Assembly (NCBI GenBank): GCA_022566355.1
Contig: JADFJB010000081.1
Coordinates: 1 to 22,208, forward strand
Reading direction: 5' to 3'
Length of the DNA stretch: 22,208 nt
Source: a candidate division KSB1 bacterium
GTDB taxonomy: Bacteria; Zhuqueibacterota; JdFR-76; DREG01
The notes beneath the pieces were generated by a model. It was not told where the DNA came from and did not search any database. It was given only the letters and a program-made list of their open reading frames with translations. The translations under genes were made by a program, and so were the position numbers. Shown in pieces: positions 1 to 7,685 of this stretch; the first letter of the stretch is position 1; every line of letters starts with the position of its first letter.

Positions 1-1
1 T

Positions 2-502
2 CTAATAGAATCCAAGCAAAATGCATTGTATAAATCTGAGGATGGCGGATTCAAGTGGATTAAAGTTACAGATAAAAATGTTAGTAACCGTCCGTTTTAT
101 TACGGCGAAATTCACGTGGATCCGAACAACGAAAACCGTATTTATAATTTACATTCCCGCGTTACCGTCAGTCACGATGGCGGTAAAACGTTTCAGAGCT
201 TAATGCGTGGAGTTCATCCGGATCACCACGCCTGGTGGATTCATCCGGATGACCCCAGTTTCCTAATCGACGGCAATGATGGCGGCATGGCCATATCTCA
301 TGACATGGGCAAATCCTGGCGGTTTGTGGAAAACCTGCCGCTGGCGCAGTTTTATCACATCAATATAGATATGGAAACTCCTTACAATGTCTATGGCGGT
401 ATGCAGGACAATGGCTCCTGGCGCGGGCCAAGCCAGGTTTGGCGCAACGGTGGCATTCGTAACGCTTACTGGGAGGAAGTGGCTTTTGGCGATGGTTTTT
501 GA
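2..502 (+). CDS. Asp-box (BNR/sortilin-like) propeller protein, N-side part, 5' truncated and frameshifted
   Basis: This is the upstream part of a secreted beta-propeller protein of the sortilin/VPS10-BNR type, often labelled 'glycosyl hydrolase' although no catalytic activity is established. The open frame runs off the left edge, so the true start and signal peptide lie outside the window. Asp-box motifs (S-x-D-x-G-x-x-W) are visible: KSEDGGFKW, VSHDGGKTF and ISHDMGKSW. The frame stops at TGA 500-502, directly after a run of five T (496-500). Deleting one T joins it exactly to the reading frame that continues to 2420 (GDGF followed by DVVPDQSDSRYGY), and the downstream intact paralogue has the same architecture. 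This is therefore one gene broken by a single-base insertion, either a sequencing error or a true mutation. Binding partner and substrate are unknown. Confidence 0.8.
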   Translation, partial: LIESKQNALYKSEDGGFKWIKVTDKNVSNRPFYYGEIHVDPNNENRIYNLHSRVTVSHDGGKTFQSLMRGVHPDHHAWWIHPDDPSFLIDGNDGGMAISHDMGKSWRFVENLPLAQFYHINIDMETPYNVYGGMQDNGSWRGPSQVWRNGGIRNAYWEEVAFGDGF

Positions 503-2420
503 TGTCGTTCCGGATCAAAGCGATTCCCGTTATGGCTATGCCATGTCCCAGGGCGGAAATCTTCGCAGGTATGATTTGGTCACAGGCAGCCAGAAAAATA
601 TAAAACCGATTCATCCGGATGACATGCATTTGCGCTTTAACTGGAACGCCGGTATCGCCCATGATCCCTTCGACAAGACAACCATTTACTATGGCAGTCA
701 GTTTCTGCATAAAAGCACAGATCGCGGCGATAATTGGGAAATCATTTCTTCGGACTTGACAACCAACGATCCTGAAAAACAGAAACAACTGGACAGCGGC
801 GGTTTGTCCTACGACGTTACCCAGGCAGAAAATTTCACGACTATCATTTCCGTAGCGCCCAGCCCGGTTCAACAAGGTGTTATCTGGGTTGGCACCGATG
901 ACGGCAATGTTCAAATCACGCAAGATGGTGGAGAAACATGGACGAATACTGTCGGTAAAATAAAAGGTGTACCGGAAGGCACGTGGGTACCGCAAATCAG
1001 GCCTTCTACCTATAATGCCGGTGAAGCCTTTGTCGTTTTGGATAATCATCGTCGCAATGACTGGACAACATACGTTTATCATACTACGAATTTTGGCAAA
1101 TCATGGAAACAATTGGTTAAAGATGAGGAAGTATGGGGCTATGCTTTATCCATCATTCAGGACCCTGTCGAACCGAATTTACTTTTCCTGGGGACCGAGT
1201 TTGGCCTCTATATCAGTATCGATTTTGCCAAGACCTGGACAAAATGGACCAATGGTTTCCCCACGGTATCCACAATGGATTTAGCTATTCACCCGCGCGA
1301 GCACGATCTTGTGATTGGCACCTTTGGCCGCTCTGCTTATGTTCTGGACGACATTCGCCCGCTGCGAGCCCTGGTAAAAGAAGGCGTTGAAATTCTGGAC
1401 AAACGTCTTCATGCCTTTACACCACCCGATGCGATCCAGGCTATTTACCGGCAAGCTGCCGGCACTCGATTTGCGGCGGAAGCTGAATATGCCGGTGAAA
1501 ATCGAGATCGGGGCGGCATGATCTCGTTTGTATACAATCCGGATCCTAATGCGAAAAAGAAGAAAGTAGAGCAACGTGAACCAGCGACTGAACAGACTCA
1601 ATTCCGTGGAGGAAGATTTGGCGGTGGTGGTGGTCCAAGATTAGACAGGAATAAGGACAAAGTGAAAATAGAAATTCTAAATAGAGATGATGAAGTCATT
1701 CGTACTTTCCAGAGGAATGTTGAACCAGGCATCAATCGTATTTATTGGGGATTACGGCGAAAAGGCGCTCGCTTCCCCAATCAATCTAAACCCACTCGTC
1801 CGGATGCCCAGGAACCGGGTGGCGCTCCTGTTATGCAGGGTAGTTATACTGTCCGAATCAGTGATGGTAAAGCAAACACCTCGACTAAAATCTCTGTAAA
1901 ACTGGACCCGCGCATTGAAATTTCTGATCGTGATTTGCAGGAAAGGAACGCTTTGTACGATCAATTCTTAGCTAAAGTTGAAGTTACTACTGAAGCGATG
2001 GATCGGGTACGGGAAGCGAAAGAAACAAAGAGCATGATCTCCAAACAAATCAAAGAACGAACCGACGATGTTGCAAAAGATCTAAAGAAAAAAGGCAAAG
2101 CGATTGGCGATTCGATCGATGCTCTGATTGAATTTGTTTTGTCCAAGCAGGATGTCCAGGGAATTCGTAGAGATCCCCTGGTGGTTGCTTCCAAAATCCG
2201 TTCGGCATCTTCCTATCTTCGCGCCTGGCATGCCGCATTGGGTTCAACAGAACGAATGGCCATCAAACACGCCGAAGCTAGTATGCAAGTAGCAGTTACC
2301 AAGATTAATGGTTTTTTCGCAACTTCCTGGAAAGAATATAAGGATGCTGTGGATGCTGCAGATCTTTCCTTTTTTAAGGAATACGAGCCGCTGAAGTTGG
2401 ATATTTCGATTCAGCATTGA
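492..2420 (+). CDS. Asp-box (BNR/sortilin-like) propeller protein, C-side part, after the frameshift
   Basis: Continuation of the preceding propeller gene in the +1 frame. ATG 492 could serve as an internal start, but no good ribosome binding site precedes it and the homology continues from the other frame, so it is probably not an independent gene. Further Asp boxes are KSTDRGDNW, ITQDGGETW, HTTNFGKSW and the degenerate ISIDFAKTW. The blades contain phrases shared with the next gene (SSDLTTND versus SPDLTIND; GVIWVGTDDG versus GVIWTGSDDG). After the propeller comes a charged, Gly/Arg-rich hinge (FRGGRFGGGGG), a beta-sandwich-like segment (INRIYWGLRRKG) and a helical, coiled-coil-like C-terminus rich in K, E and Q. 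Product is probably periplasmic or surface exposed. It is followed by a REP-like repeat and a paralogue on the same strand. Confidence 0.8.
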   Translation: MVFDVVPDQSDSRYGYAMSQGGNLRRYDLVTGSQKNIKPIHPDDMHLRFNWNAGIAHDPFDKTTIYYGSQFLHKSTDRGDNWEIISSDLTTNDPEKQKQLDSGGLSYDVTQAENFTTIISVAPSPVQQGVIWVGTDDGNVQITQDGGETWTNTVGKIKGVPEGTWVPQIRPSTYNAGEAFVVLDNHRRNDWTTYVYHTTNFGKSWKQLVKDEEVWGYALSIIQDPVEPNLLFLGTEFGLYISIDFAKTWTKWTNGFPTVSTMDLAIHPREHDLVIGTFGRSAYVLDDIRPLRALVKEGVEILDKRLHAFTPPDAIQAIYRQAAGTRFAAEAEYAGENRDRGGMISFVYNPDPNAKKKKVEQREPATEQTQFRGGRFGGGGGPRLDRNKDKVKIEILNRDDEVIRTFQRNVEPGINRIYWGLRRKGARFPNQSKPTRPDAQEPGGAPVMQGSYTVRISDGKANTSTKISVKLDPRIEISDRDLQERNALYDQFLAKVEVTTEAMDRVREAKETKSMISKQIKERTDDVAKDLKKKGKAIGDSIDALIEFVLSKQDVQGIRRDPLVVASKIRSASSYLRAWHAALGSTERMAIKHAEASMQVAVTKINGFFATSWKEYKDAVDAADLSFFKEYEPLKLDISIQH

Positions 2421-2481
2421 TTAATACTAGTATCACAAAGCTCTGCAATGGCAAAATCGCCATCAATTAGAATTAGCCATG

Positions 2482-2541
2482 CTGAGCGGAGTCGAAGCAT
2501 GAGTGGTTTCGAAAAGTATACCACCCTTCGACTCCGCTCAG
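2482..2541. repeat. REP-like inverted repeat (16-bp perfect stem)
   Basis: CTGAGCGGAGTCGAAG at 2482-2497 is perfectly inverted at 2526-2541 (CTTCGACTCCGCTCAG), with a short inner stem GTGGT (2503-2507) / ACCAC (2520-2524). It lies in the 168-bp gap between the two propeller genes. Arms of this 'CTTCGACTCCGCTCAG' type are familiar as dispersed extragenic repeats in many genomes. There is no T tract, so this is probably a REP-type element rather than a terminator, although the stem could stop transcription or protect mRNA ends. Confidence 0.75.
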
Positions 2542-2588
2542 GGTGCTTTAGTATTTAGTACACAACTAAACTAACGGAGGTTATCATC

Positions 2589-5500
2589 ATGAAAGAAAAA
2601 CAAATCCTTAAAGCTTTCATTATGGTCTGGGTTTGTATTTTAATGACCACGATGCTTATTCCCGAAGCATTCGCCCAAAAGCGCGTCGATTTCGATGAGA
2701 GTCTGTACAGCTCTCTTGAGTACCGCAACATCGGGCCGTTTCGCGGCGGTCGATCGGCTGCTGTAGCTGGCGTTGCCGGAAATCCTGTCACGTTCTATTT
2801 TGGCGGTACCGGCGGTGGCGTCTGGAAAACTACAAATGGCGGTCAAACCTGGAAAAATGTTTCCGATGACTATTTTGGCGGTTCCATTGGCGCGGTTGCA
2901 GTCAGTGAATGGGACCCTAACGTAATTTATGTCGGCGGCGGAGAAGTTACCGTCCGCGGCAATGTTTCCCATGGTTATGGCATGTGGAAATCGACAGATG
3001 CGGGTAAATCCTGGAAACAGATTGGCCTGGAAGATTCGCGGTATATTCCCAGAATTCGAATCCATCCCAAAAATCCGGAACTGGTTTACGCAGCGGTGTT
3101 GGGCCATATTTCCGGCCCGAATGAACAACGGGGTGTTTATCGAAGTAAAGATGGCGGTACTACCTGGGAGCAGATTTTATTTGTCAGCAACGAAGTAGGC
3201 GCAGTCGATTTAATGATGGATCCCTCCAACCCACGCATTCTTTTTGCCAGTATGTGGCGCCTTCTGCGAACACCTTACAGCCTGGAAAGCGGCGGTGAAG
3301 GCTCGAGCATCTGGAAATCAACCGATGGTGGCAATAACTGGACAGACATTACCCACAATGAGGGTCTGCCTAAAGGAATAATTGGCATCAGCGGGGTTAC
3401 GGTTTCGCCGGCAAATTCCAACCGGGTGTGGGCCATTATCGAGGCCAAAGATGGCGGGGTTTATCGCTCAGAAGACGGCGGGGAAAAATGGACGAAAATC
3501 AACTCTGAGCGAAAACTGCGGCAAAGAGCCTGGTACTATACGCGAATTTATGCAGATCCCATGAACCAGGACATCGTTTATGTTCTTAATGTTCGATTCT
3601 GGCGCTCGAAAGATGGCGGCAAAACCTACGAAAGTATCCGTACACCTCATGGCGACCACCACGATTTGTGGATCGCACCTGAGGATGGGAACCGAATGGT
3701 TATTGGCGACGATGGCGGTGCACAAGTGACATACGACGGCGGCGCTGGTTGGAGTACATACAATAATCAGCCTACGGCCCAATTCTACCGTGTGACTACT
3801 GATAATTCCTTTCCATATAAAATCTATGGCGCACAACAAGATAATTCCACAGTGCGAATTGTACACCGGTCGAGTGGCGGCAGTATAGGCGAAAGAGATT
3901 GGGAGCCAACTGCCGGCGGTGAAAGCGGTTGGATCGCTCCTCATCCCGACAACCCGGATATCGTGTACGGCGGTTCTTACGGCGGATTCCTGGTCAGGAT
4001 CAATCATAAAACTGGTGAAAGACGGGCTGTCAACGTTTGGCCGGATAATCCAATGGGGCACGGCGCCGAGGATTGGAAGTATCGTTTTCAATGGAATTTC
4101 CCAATCCTGTTTTCACCCCATGATCCCAATACGCTTTATGCAGCCGGTAACGTCTTGTTTAAAACTACGAATGAAGGACAAAGCTGGCAAGCCATCAGCC
4201 CTGACCTTACGATTAACGATAGGTCTAAATTAGGCTCATCGGGCGGACCGATTACTAAAGACAACACCAGTATTGAATATTATGCAACCATATTCACAGT
4301 TGTAGAGAGCCCTCATGAACCCGGCGTGATTTGGACTGGCTCGGACGATGGTCTGATTTATGTAACGCGAGACGGCGGCCAAAACTGGGACAATGTGACA
4401 CCGCCGAAAAAGATCTTTCCGGAATGGATGCAAGTCAACAGTATTGAAGCAAATCCATTTGAAAAGGGCGGACTGTATGTCGCCGGTACCCGCTATAAAT
4501 CAGACGATTTTACACCGTACCTGTACAAAACTACTGATTACGGCAAATCATGGAAGAAGATCACCAAGGGCATCGATCCTTTGCATTTTACCCGTGTAAT
4601 TAGAGCAGATCCAGTCCGGCAGGGACTACTGTTCGTCGGCACCGAAAGCGGCATGTATCTTTCATTTGATGACGGCACAAGCTGGAAATCCTTTCAACTG
4701 GAATTACCCATTGTCCCGATTACGGATCTGGCCATCAAGAATAACGACCTGATCGTTGCCACCCAGGGTCGTGCCTTTTGGGTTCTGGATGATCTGACCG
4801 TTTTACACCAACTTTCGGAACAAGTTGCGCAAAGCAACTCCTGGCTGTACGAACCGCGACCAAGCTATCGGATGTCCGGCGGCTCCCGTCGCGGCGGAGG
4901 TGGATCAGCGGGAAAGAATCCACCCAGCGGTGTTGTGTTTAACTATTATTTTAAAGACTTGCCGGACAGCAGTTCTGTGAATTTAAGGATTTTGGAGAAT
5001 GACGGCACATTGATCACCAGCTATTCCCCGAAAGCAAAGGAGAAAAATAAGCAGTTGCCACTTGAAGTTGGGGCAAACCGTTTTGCCTGGAATATGCGTT
5101 ATCCCGATGCAGAAACGTTTCCAAAACTGATCATGTGGGCTGGTAGCGTTACGGGGCCGAGAGCAGTGCCTGGCAGCTATCAGGCGAGATTGGTTGTCGG
5201 CACAGACTCTACAACCGTTCCTTTCGAAATTTTGAAGGATCCAAGGTCTTCGTCGACACAAGAGGATATTCAAACCCAATTTGATTTTCTCATCGCTGTC
5301 CGCGATAAACTGACTGAAGCCCATGTTGCCATTAAGCAAATTCGTGATGTACGCAGCCAGGTTAAAGCCGTGACAAAACGAGCGAAAGAATATGATGGCG
5401 CGAAGCAAATAGAAGAAGCCGGCAAGGCATTAACCAAAAAAATGACCATGATTGAAGAAGCATTGTACCAGACCAAAAACCAGAGCCGGCAGGATCCTCT

Positions 5501-5753
5501 CAATTTTCCGATCCGCTTGAATAATAAACTGGCGGCAGTGGGTGGCACAGCTTCTGTTGGCGATTATCCTCCAACTGAACAGATTATTGCGGTGAAGAAT
5601 GAACTGACCGCACAAATAGATGAAGAATTAGCGAAATTCAGCGCCGTAATGAGGGAGGATATTCCGGCATTTAACCAGCTGGTTAGAGACGCTTCGATTC
5701 CGGCAGTTCAGATAGATATGAAAGAAAGAGCGAAAGCGCAGGCTTCGAATTAG
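2589..5753 (+). CDS. Secreted Asp-box (BNR/sortilin-like) beta-propeller protein
   Basis: A 1054-residue exported protein, an intact paralogue of the gene before it. The ATG is preceded by a strong ribosome binding site (CGGAGG, about 8 nt upstream). Residues 1-29 form a signal peptide ending AFA before Gln30. I count eleven Asp-box motifs between about residues 80 and 700 (KTTNGGQTW, KSTDAGKSW, RSKDGGTTW, KSTDGGNNW, RSEDGGEKW, RSKDGGKTY, VTYDGGAGW, KTTNEGQSW, VTRDGGQNW, KTTDYGKSW, LSFDDGTSW), as expected for a large or double propeller of the VPS10/sortilin class. A Gly-rich hinge (GGSRRGGGGS) leads to a beta-rich domain and then a helical C-terminal region rich in K, E and Q. No sialidase-type catalytic set is evident, so a binding or scaffold role is at least as likely as hydrolysis. 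Tandem duplication of the pair suggests related but diverged targets. Confidence 0.88.
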   Translation: MKEKQILKAFIMVWVCILMTTMLIPEAFAQKRVDFDESLYSSLEYRNIGPFRGGRSAAVAGVAGNPVTFYFGGTGGGVWKTTNGGQTWKNVSDDYFGGSIGAVAVSEWDPNVIYVGGGEVTVRGNVSHGYGMWKSTDAGKSWKQIGLEDSRYIPRIRIHPKNPELVYAAVLGHISGPNEQRGVYRSKDGGTTWEQILFVSNEVGAVDLMMDPSNPRILFASMWRLLRTPYSLESGGEGSSIWKSTDGGNNWTDITHNEGLPKGIIGISGVTVSPANSNRVWAIIEAKDGGVYRSEDGGEKWTKINSERKLRQRAWYYTRIYADPMNQDIVYVLNVRFWRSKDGGKTYESIRTPHGDHHDLWIAPEDGNRMVIGDDGGAQVTYDGGAGWSTYNNQPTAQFYRVTTDNSFPYKIYGAQQDNSTVRIVHRSSGGSIGERDWEPTAGGESGWIAPHPDNPDIVYGGSYGGFLVRINHKTGERRAVNVWPDNPMGHGAEDWKYRFQWNFPILFSPHDPNTLYAAGNVLFKTTNEGQSWQAISPDLTINDRSKLGSSGGPITKDNTSIEYYATIFTVVESPHEPGVIWTGSDDGLIYVTRDGGQNWDNVTPPKKIFPEWMQVNSIEANPFEKGGLYVAGTRYKSDDFTPYLYKTTDYGKSWKKITKGIDPLHFTRVIRADPVRQGLLFVGTESGMYLSFDDGTSWKSFQLELPIVPITDLAIKNNDLIVATQGRAFWVLDDLTVLHQLSEQVAQSNSWLYEPRPSYRMSGGSRRGGGGSAGKNPPSGVVFNYYFKDLPDSSSVNLRILENDGTLITSYSPKAKEKNKQLPLEVGANRFAWNMRYPDAETFPKLIMWAGSVTGPRAVPGSYQARLVVGTDSTTVPFEILKDPRSSSTQEDIQTQFDFLIAVRDKLTEAHVAIKQIRDVRSQVKAVTKRAKEYDGAKQIEEAGKALTKKMTMIEEALYQTKNQSRQDPLNFPIRLNNKLAAVGGTASVGDYPPTEQIIAVKNELTAQIDEELAKFSAVMREDIPAFNQLVRDASIPAVQIDMKERAKAQASN

Positions 5754-5766
5754 AGGATTTATTTAT

Positions 5767-5799
5767 ACCGATGCCATCGCAGGGAGTGGTGGCATCGGT
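5767..5799 (+). terminator. Hairpin after propeller gene, likely terminator
   Basis: ACCGATGCCA (5767-5776) pairs perfectly with TGGCATCGGT (5790-5799): a 10-bp stem with a 13-nt loop, 13 bases after the stop codon. The following T tract is weak (TTTGGT), so termination may be incomplete or the hairpin may mainly stabilise the mRNA end. Confidence 0.55.
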
Positions 5800-5840
5800 T
5801 TGGTAAAATAAGCTTTGGCTAAACGGCCCCTTTGGCCACA

Positions 5841-6086
5841 CTAAGAAGTTGTTCGCTCCCTTATGACCGCAAAGAAGATCAACAGCGCTACCCCGATAAA
5901 ACCGAAGACAAGTCCGCCCTGCATGGCGTCAGGGTCACCTGTCCAGACTGAAGCGATGACCAAGGCAACCCCTAAGCCTGTCAACACCAACCCCCAACCG
6001 AGCACTTTCTGGGCGGCCAGACTTGTCGGACTTGTGGGCTTACCATGTTCCTCTTGTTGATACAGTCCTTTTTCAATGAGGGCCAT
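5841..6086 (-). CDS. Small membrane protein with two transmembrane segments
   Basis: An 81-residue protein not recognised with certainty. Residues 1-25 are polar (EKGLYQQEEHGKPTSP). Two hydrophobic helices follow: about 28-48 (LGWGLVLTGLGVALVIASVW) and about 56-75 (GGLVFGFIGVALLIFFAVI). They are separated by a short acidic loop (TGDPDAMQ), and a basic/acidic tail ends the protein. It resembles small two-helix inner-membrane proteins of unknown function such as DUF6249-like proteins, but I cannot confirm the family. It lies 15 bp downstream of the 57-aa membrane-protein gene on the same strand, so the two are probably one transcript. The ribosome binding site is weak (AAAGA). Real coding is supported by the clean two-helix pattern. 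Confidence 0.6.
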   Translation of the reverse strand: MALIEKGLYQQEEHGKPTSPTSLAAQKVLGWGLVLTGLGVALVIASVWTGDPDAMQGGLVFGFIGVALLIFFAVIRERTTS

Positions 6087-6101
6087 GTTCTTTTTATGGT
6101 T

Positions 6102-6275
6102 CTAGTAGATAGCCCATCCGGCGAGAGTTGTCACGAATATGATCGCCGAAATGGGGATGAGATACACCAAAACATTTCCTAAAGTAATTTTGTCACCTCC
6201 ATAATAAGTTTTGATAAATCTCCAAAACTCAGAATCACAACCCTTCGGCAGCGCCAGGTTCCGGGCTATAAACAT
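6102..6275 (-). CDS. Small single-pass membrane protein
   Basis: A 57-residue protein of unknown function. I chose the ATG at 6275 rather than the one at 6299 because a consensus GGAGG lies six bases upstream of it. The N-terminal part is polar with one Cys (LPKGCDSEFWRFIKTYYGGD). The C-terminal part (about residues 31-57) is one hydrophobic helix ending at the stop (VLVYLIPISAIIFVTTLAGW). Codons Gly-Gly-Asp inside the gene happen to form a perfect GGAGGTGA; see findings. It is followed at once by the 81-aa membrane protein, suggesting a two-gene operon whose products may interact. It is short and unrecognised, so confidence is moderate. Confidence 0.5.
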   Translation of the reverse strand: MFIARNLALPKGCDSEFWRFIKTYYGGDKITLGNVLVYLIPISAIIFVTTLAGWAIY

Positions 6276-6698
6276 GACAACCCTCCGTGATTGAGACACA
6301 GCTCATCTGCAGATATGACAAGAGCCATAGGTATCAGGAAAATCCGGATGGCTGATAACTTTCACAAACCGGGTTAACTCCGATAGGACTGAGACATTTC
6401 TATTTCAGAGCTAACGACTTGAGCTAGCTCCAAGAAGACCGGCTTCTTATGTTGTCATTAATGCCCTTAGTTATTTCAATATGCTCATCGAGTGTTTTTG
6501 TTAACATGCATAACCTCTTGTAAATTAGAAAGAGCGTAGTCAAATATTTTATGACATCAAATCTAATTTAATCATATCGCCTTGTCAAAATCAAGTGGTT
6601 CTTCGTTTTGATTCGATAACAATTGGAACCAAATAATTATTTATTCAACAATACTAGTAAAGACAAGCGGAGGTTGAATAAGGTGAGGATTGGTTTTT
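6276..6698. other. Intergenic, AT-rich, with little recognisable content
   Basis: A 423-bp gap between the small membrane-protein operon and mazF. The only coding-like signal is a short minus-strand frame (6424-6507) listed separately. No tRNA, clear terminator or perfect repeat longer than about 8 bp was seen. The promoter for the 57-aa gene should be near 6280-6350, but I could not pick out a convincing -35/-10 pair. Confidence 0.4.
6424..6507 (-). pseudogene. Possible DUF433-like remnant or 27-codon small ORF
   Basis: ATG at 6507 has an AAGAGG ribosome binding site six bases upstream and opens a 27-codon frame. Its first residues (KTLDEHIEITKGI) resemble the N-terminus of DUF433 antitoxin-like proteins (typically LDEHIEI..GVCGGKP). 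The expected GGKPRI motif is absent, and the frame ends at TAG 6424-6426. Another frame continues with KKPVFLELAQVVSSEIEM, so this could be a frameshifted small gene. The resemblance is short and could be chance. Confidence 0.2.
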
Positions 6699-7049
6699 TT
6701 AAAGATCAAATACTATTTTTAATGCTCGATTAATTTGTAGAATATGTTCTTTAGATATTTCACCAAGGATTTTTTCTAATCGATAACGTCGATCAATCGG
6801 ACGAGTTTGTAAACAATCTACGATCGACTTTTTTTGTAGACCATTTGATTTCGTAGGTTCAATTTCAACATTGGTTTTGATCCTAGCCTTTTTTTCACTC
6901 CAACCTGTAATTGGGATCACTTGAATTACAGGCACTCTTTCATTATAAACGTCGTTCGTTACAATTATACAAGGCCGAGTTTTTCCAGTTTCAGAACCCT
7001 TTGTTGGATCCAAATTAACATTTACAACCATACCGCGTTCAAGTTTCAT
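6699..7049 (-). CDS. mazF: MazF/PemK-family mRNA interferase toxin
   Basis: A 116-residue toxin of the MazF/PemK/CcdB fold, normal length for the family, expected to cleave single-stranded mRNA at short sequences in the cytoplasm. Family landmarks: RGMVVNVNLDPTKGSETGKTRPCIIVTND at the N-terminus (here residues 5-33), with the basic GKTRP loop holding the catalytic Arg. The conserved later block is KKSIVDCLQTRPIDRRY (about 73-89), including the S/T and Q-x-R residues typical of PemK-like toxins. Its ATG overlaps the antitoxin stop by four bases (ATGA), showing translational coupling, the usual toxin-antitoxin arrangement. Regulation is expected by the antitoxin binding its own promoter. It lies beside decayed genes, consistent with a horizontally acquired or addiction module. 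Confidence 0.92.
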   Translation of the reverse strand: MKLERGMVVNVNLDPTKGSETGKTRPCIIVTNDVYNERVPVIQVIPITGWSEKKARIKTNVEIEPTKSNGLQKKSIVDCLQTRPIDRRYRLEKILGEISKEHILQINRALKIVFDL

Positions 7050-7282
7050 GATTCAGGCCAATCAGAAATAGCAGAGTCAGTCAGCTCTTGAAGTTCAGAA
7101 TCTTCTTTATATATTTCTGCGTACAAGTCAGCCGATTCCTTTAAGCTTTGTAGTTCGAGTTTTATTCTCAATTCTTCAAGCGCTGCTCTTACCATCGAGC
7201 TCTTATCTTTAAAACCAAATTGAGAATATCGTTTTAGAAAATCAATTTGAGATTCTGCTACACTAAATTTTGCTTGTTGCAT
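7046..7282 (-). CDS. Antitoxin of the MazEF-type pair
   Basis: A 78-residue small protein directly upstream of the toxin, overlapping it by 4 bp. The N-terminal 35 residues (KFSVAESQIDFLKRYSQFG, then FKDKSSMVRAALEEL) have the pattern of a ribbon-helix-helix DNA-binding domain: a short strand, then two helices with a basic KSSMVRAAL second helix. The C-terminal half is acidic and helical (SADLYAEIYKEDSELQELTD), ending DWPES, as expected for the disordered segment that wraps the MazF dimer and blocks its active site. AGGCG lies five bases before the ATG. It probably autoregulates the operon. The assignment rests on position plus fold pattern; the exact antitoxin family is not determined. Confidence 0.8.
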   Translation of the reverse strand: MQQAKFSVAESQIDFLKRYSQFGFKDKSSMVRAALEELRIKLELQSLKESADLYAEIYKEDSELQELTDSAISDWPES

Positions 7283-7373
7283 TGTTACGCCTATTATTTA
7301 GGTTCTTATTATGGCTATTATATCACGACCCTAAATTAAGGACTTTATTCGATAAAATCAAATTATTATTATT

Positions 7374-7631
7374 TCTAATCTGATGGTAGCATGTTTCAAA
7401 AAATGCCAATATGATAACAAGTATTAGGAAGAAATATCCACGAATAGTATTAAATGTGTGGAGGAAAGATACACCTGGAAACTTTATGCATCCCGTCTGA
7501 TGACGTTTTCACGGATGTATGGATTCTGGAAGTATGTTTCCAACCTTGAACGAGACGAAACCCGCTGTTACCTGGAAATTTTTTTCGGATTAATGTCCAG
7601 AAAAAGAGTTGTGAATATTCCGGAGAATTAA
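7374..7631 (+). pseudogene. Sucrose synthase C-terminal remnant
   Basis: Reading frame 7374-7631 encodes the last ~85 residues of a sucrose synthase (GT4 glycosyltransferase, sucrose + NDP to NDP-glucose + fructose). The diagnostic C-terminus is clear: EERYTWKLYASRLMTF, then GFWKYVSNLERDETRCYLE, then FFGLMSRKRVVNIP, matching the family pattern 'EKYTWQIYS.RLLTL...YGFWK.VS.LDR.E.RRYLEMFY.LK.R'. Upstream the same frame gives FKKCQYDNKY, stop, EEIS, where the family has 'FF.KC..DPSYWEEIS'. The in-frame TAG (7425-7427) thus sits where Trp (TGG) is expected. No start, no glycosyltransferase core and no ribosome binding site remain; upstream is AT-rich. It is a relic of a full-length gene of roughly 800 codons, mostly deleted, next to a toxin-antitoxin pair. 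The match is from memory of the family, but the motifs are highly specific. Confidence 0.85.
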
Positions 7632-7685
7632 AGAAAATAGGTTCTCATCCAATACTTAATAATTAATTCCGGCCAATCACAAAAT

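Noticed and set aside
491-503. Programmed +1 frameshift like that of prfB
   Set aside because: TTT TGA resembles the shift site, but there is no ribosome-binding-like sequence at the required distance and no reason for a propeller gene to use it. An indel is simpler.
360-1082. 240-codon open frame on the minus strand
   Set aside because: It is the antisense shadow of the propeller gene, whose plus-strand product has many Asp boxes; the antisense product shows no family pattern.
6699-7282. Novel toxin-antitoxin system
   Set aside because: The toxin is a standard MazF/PemK protein with the expected upstream, overlapping antitoxin.
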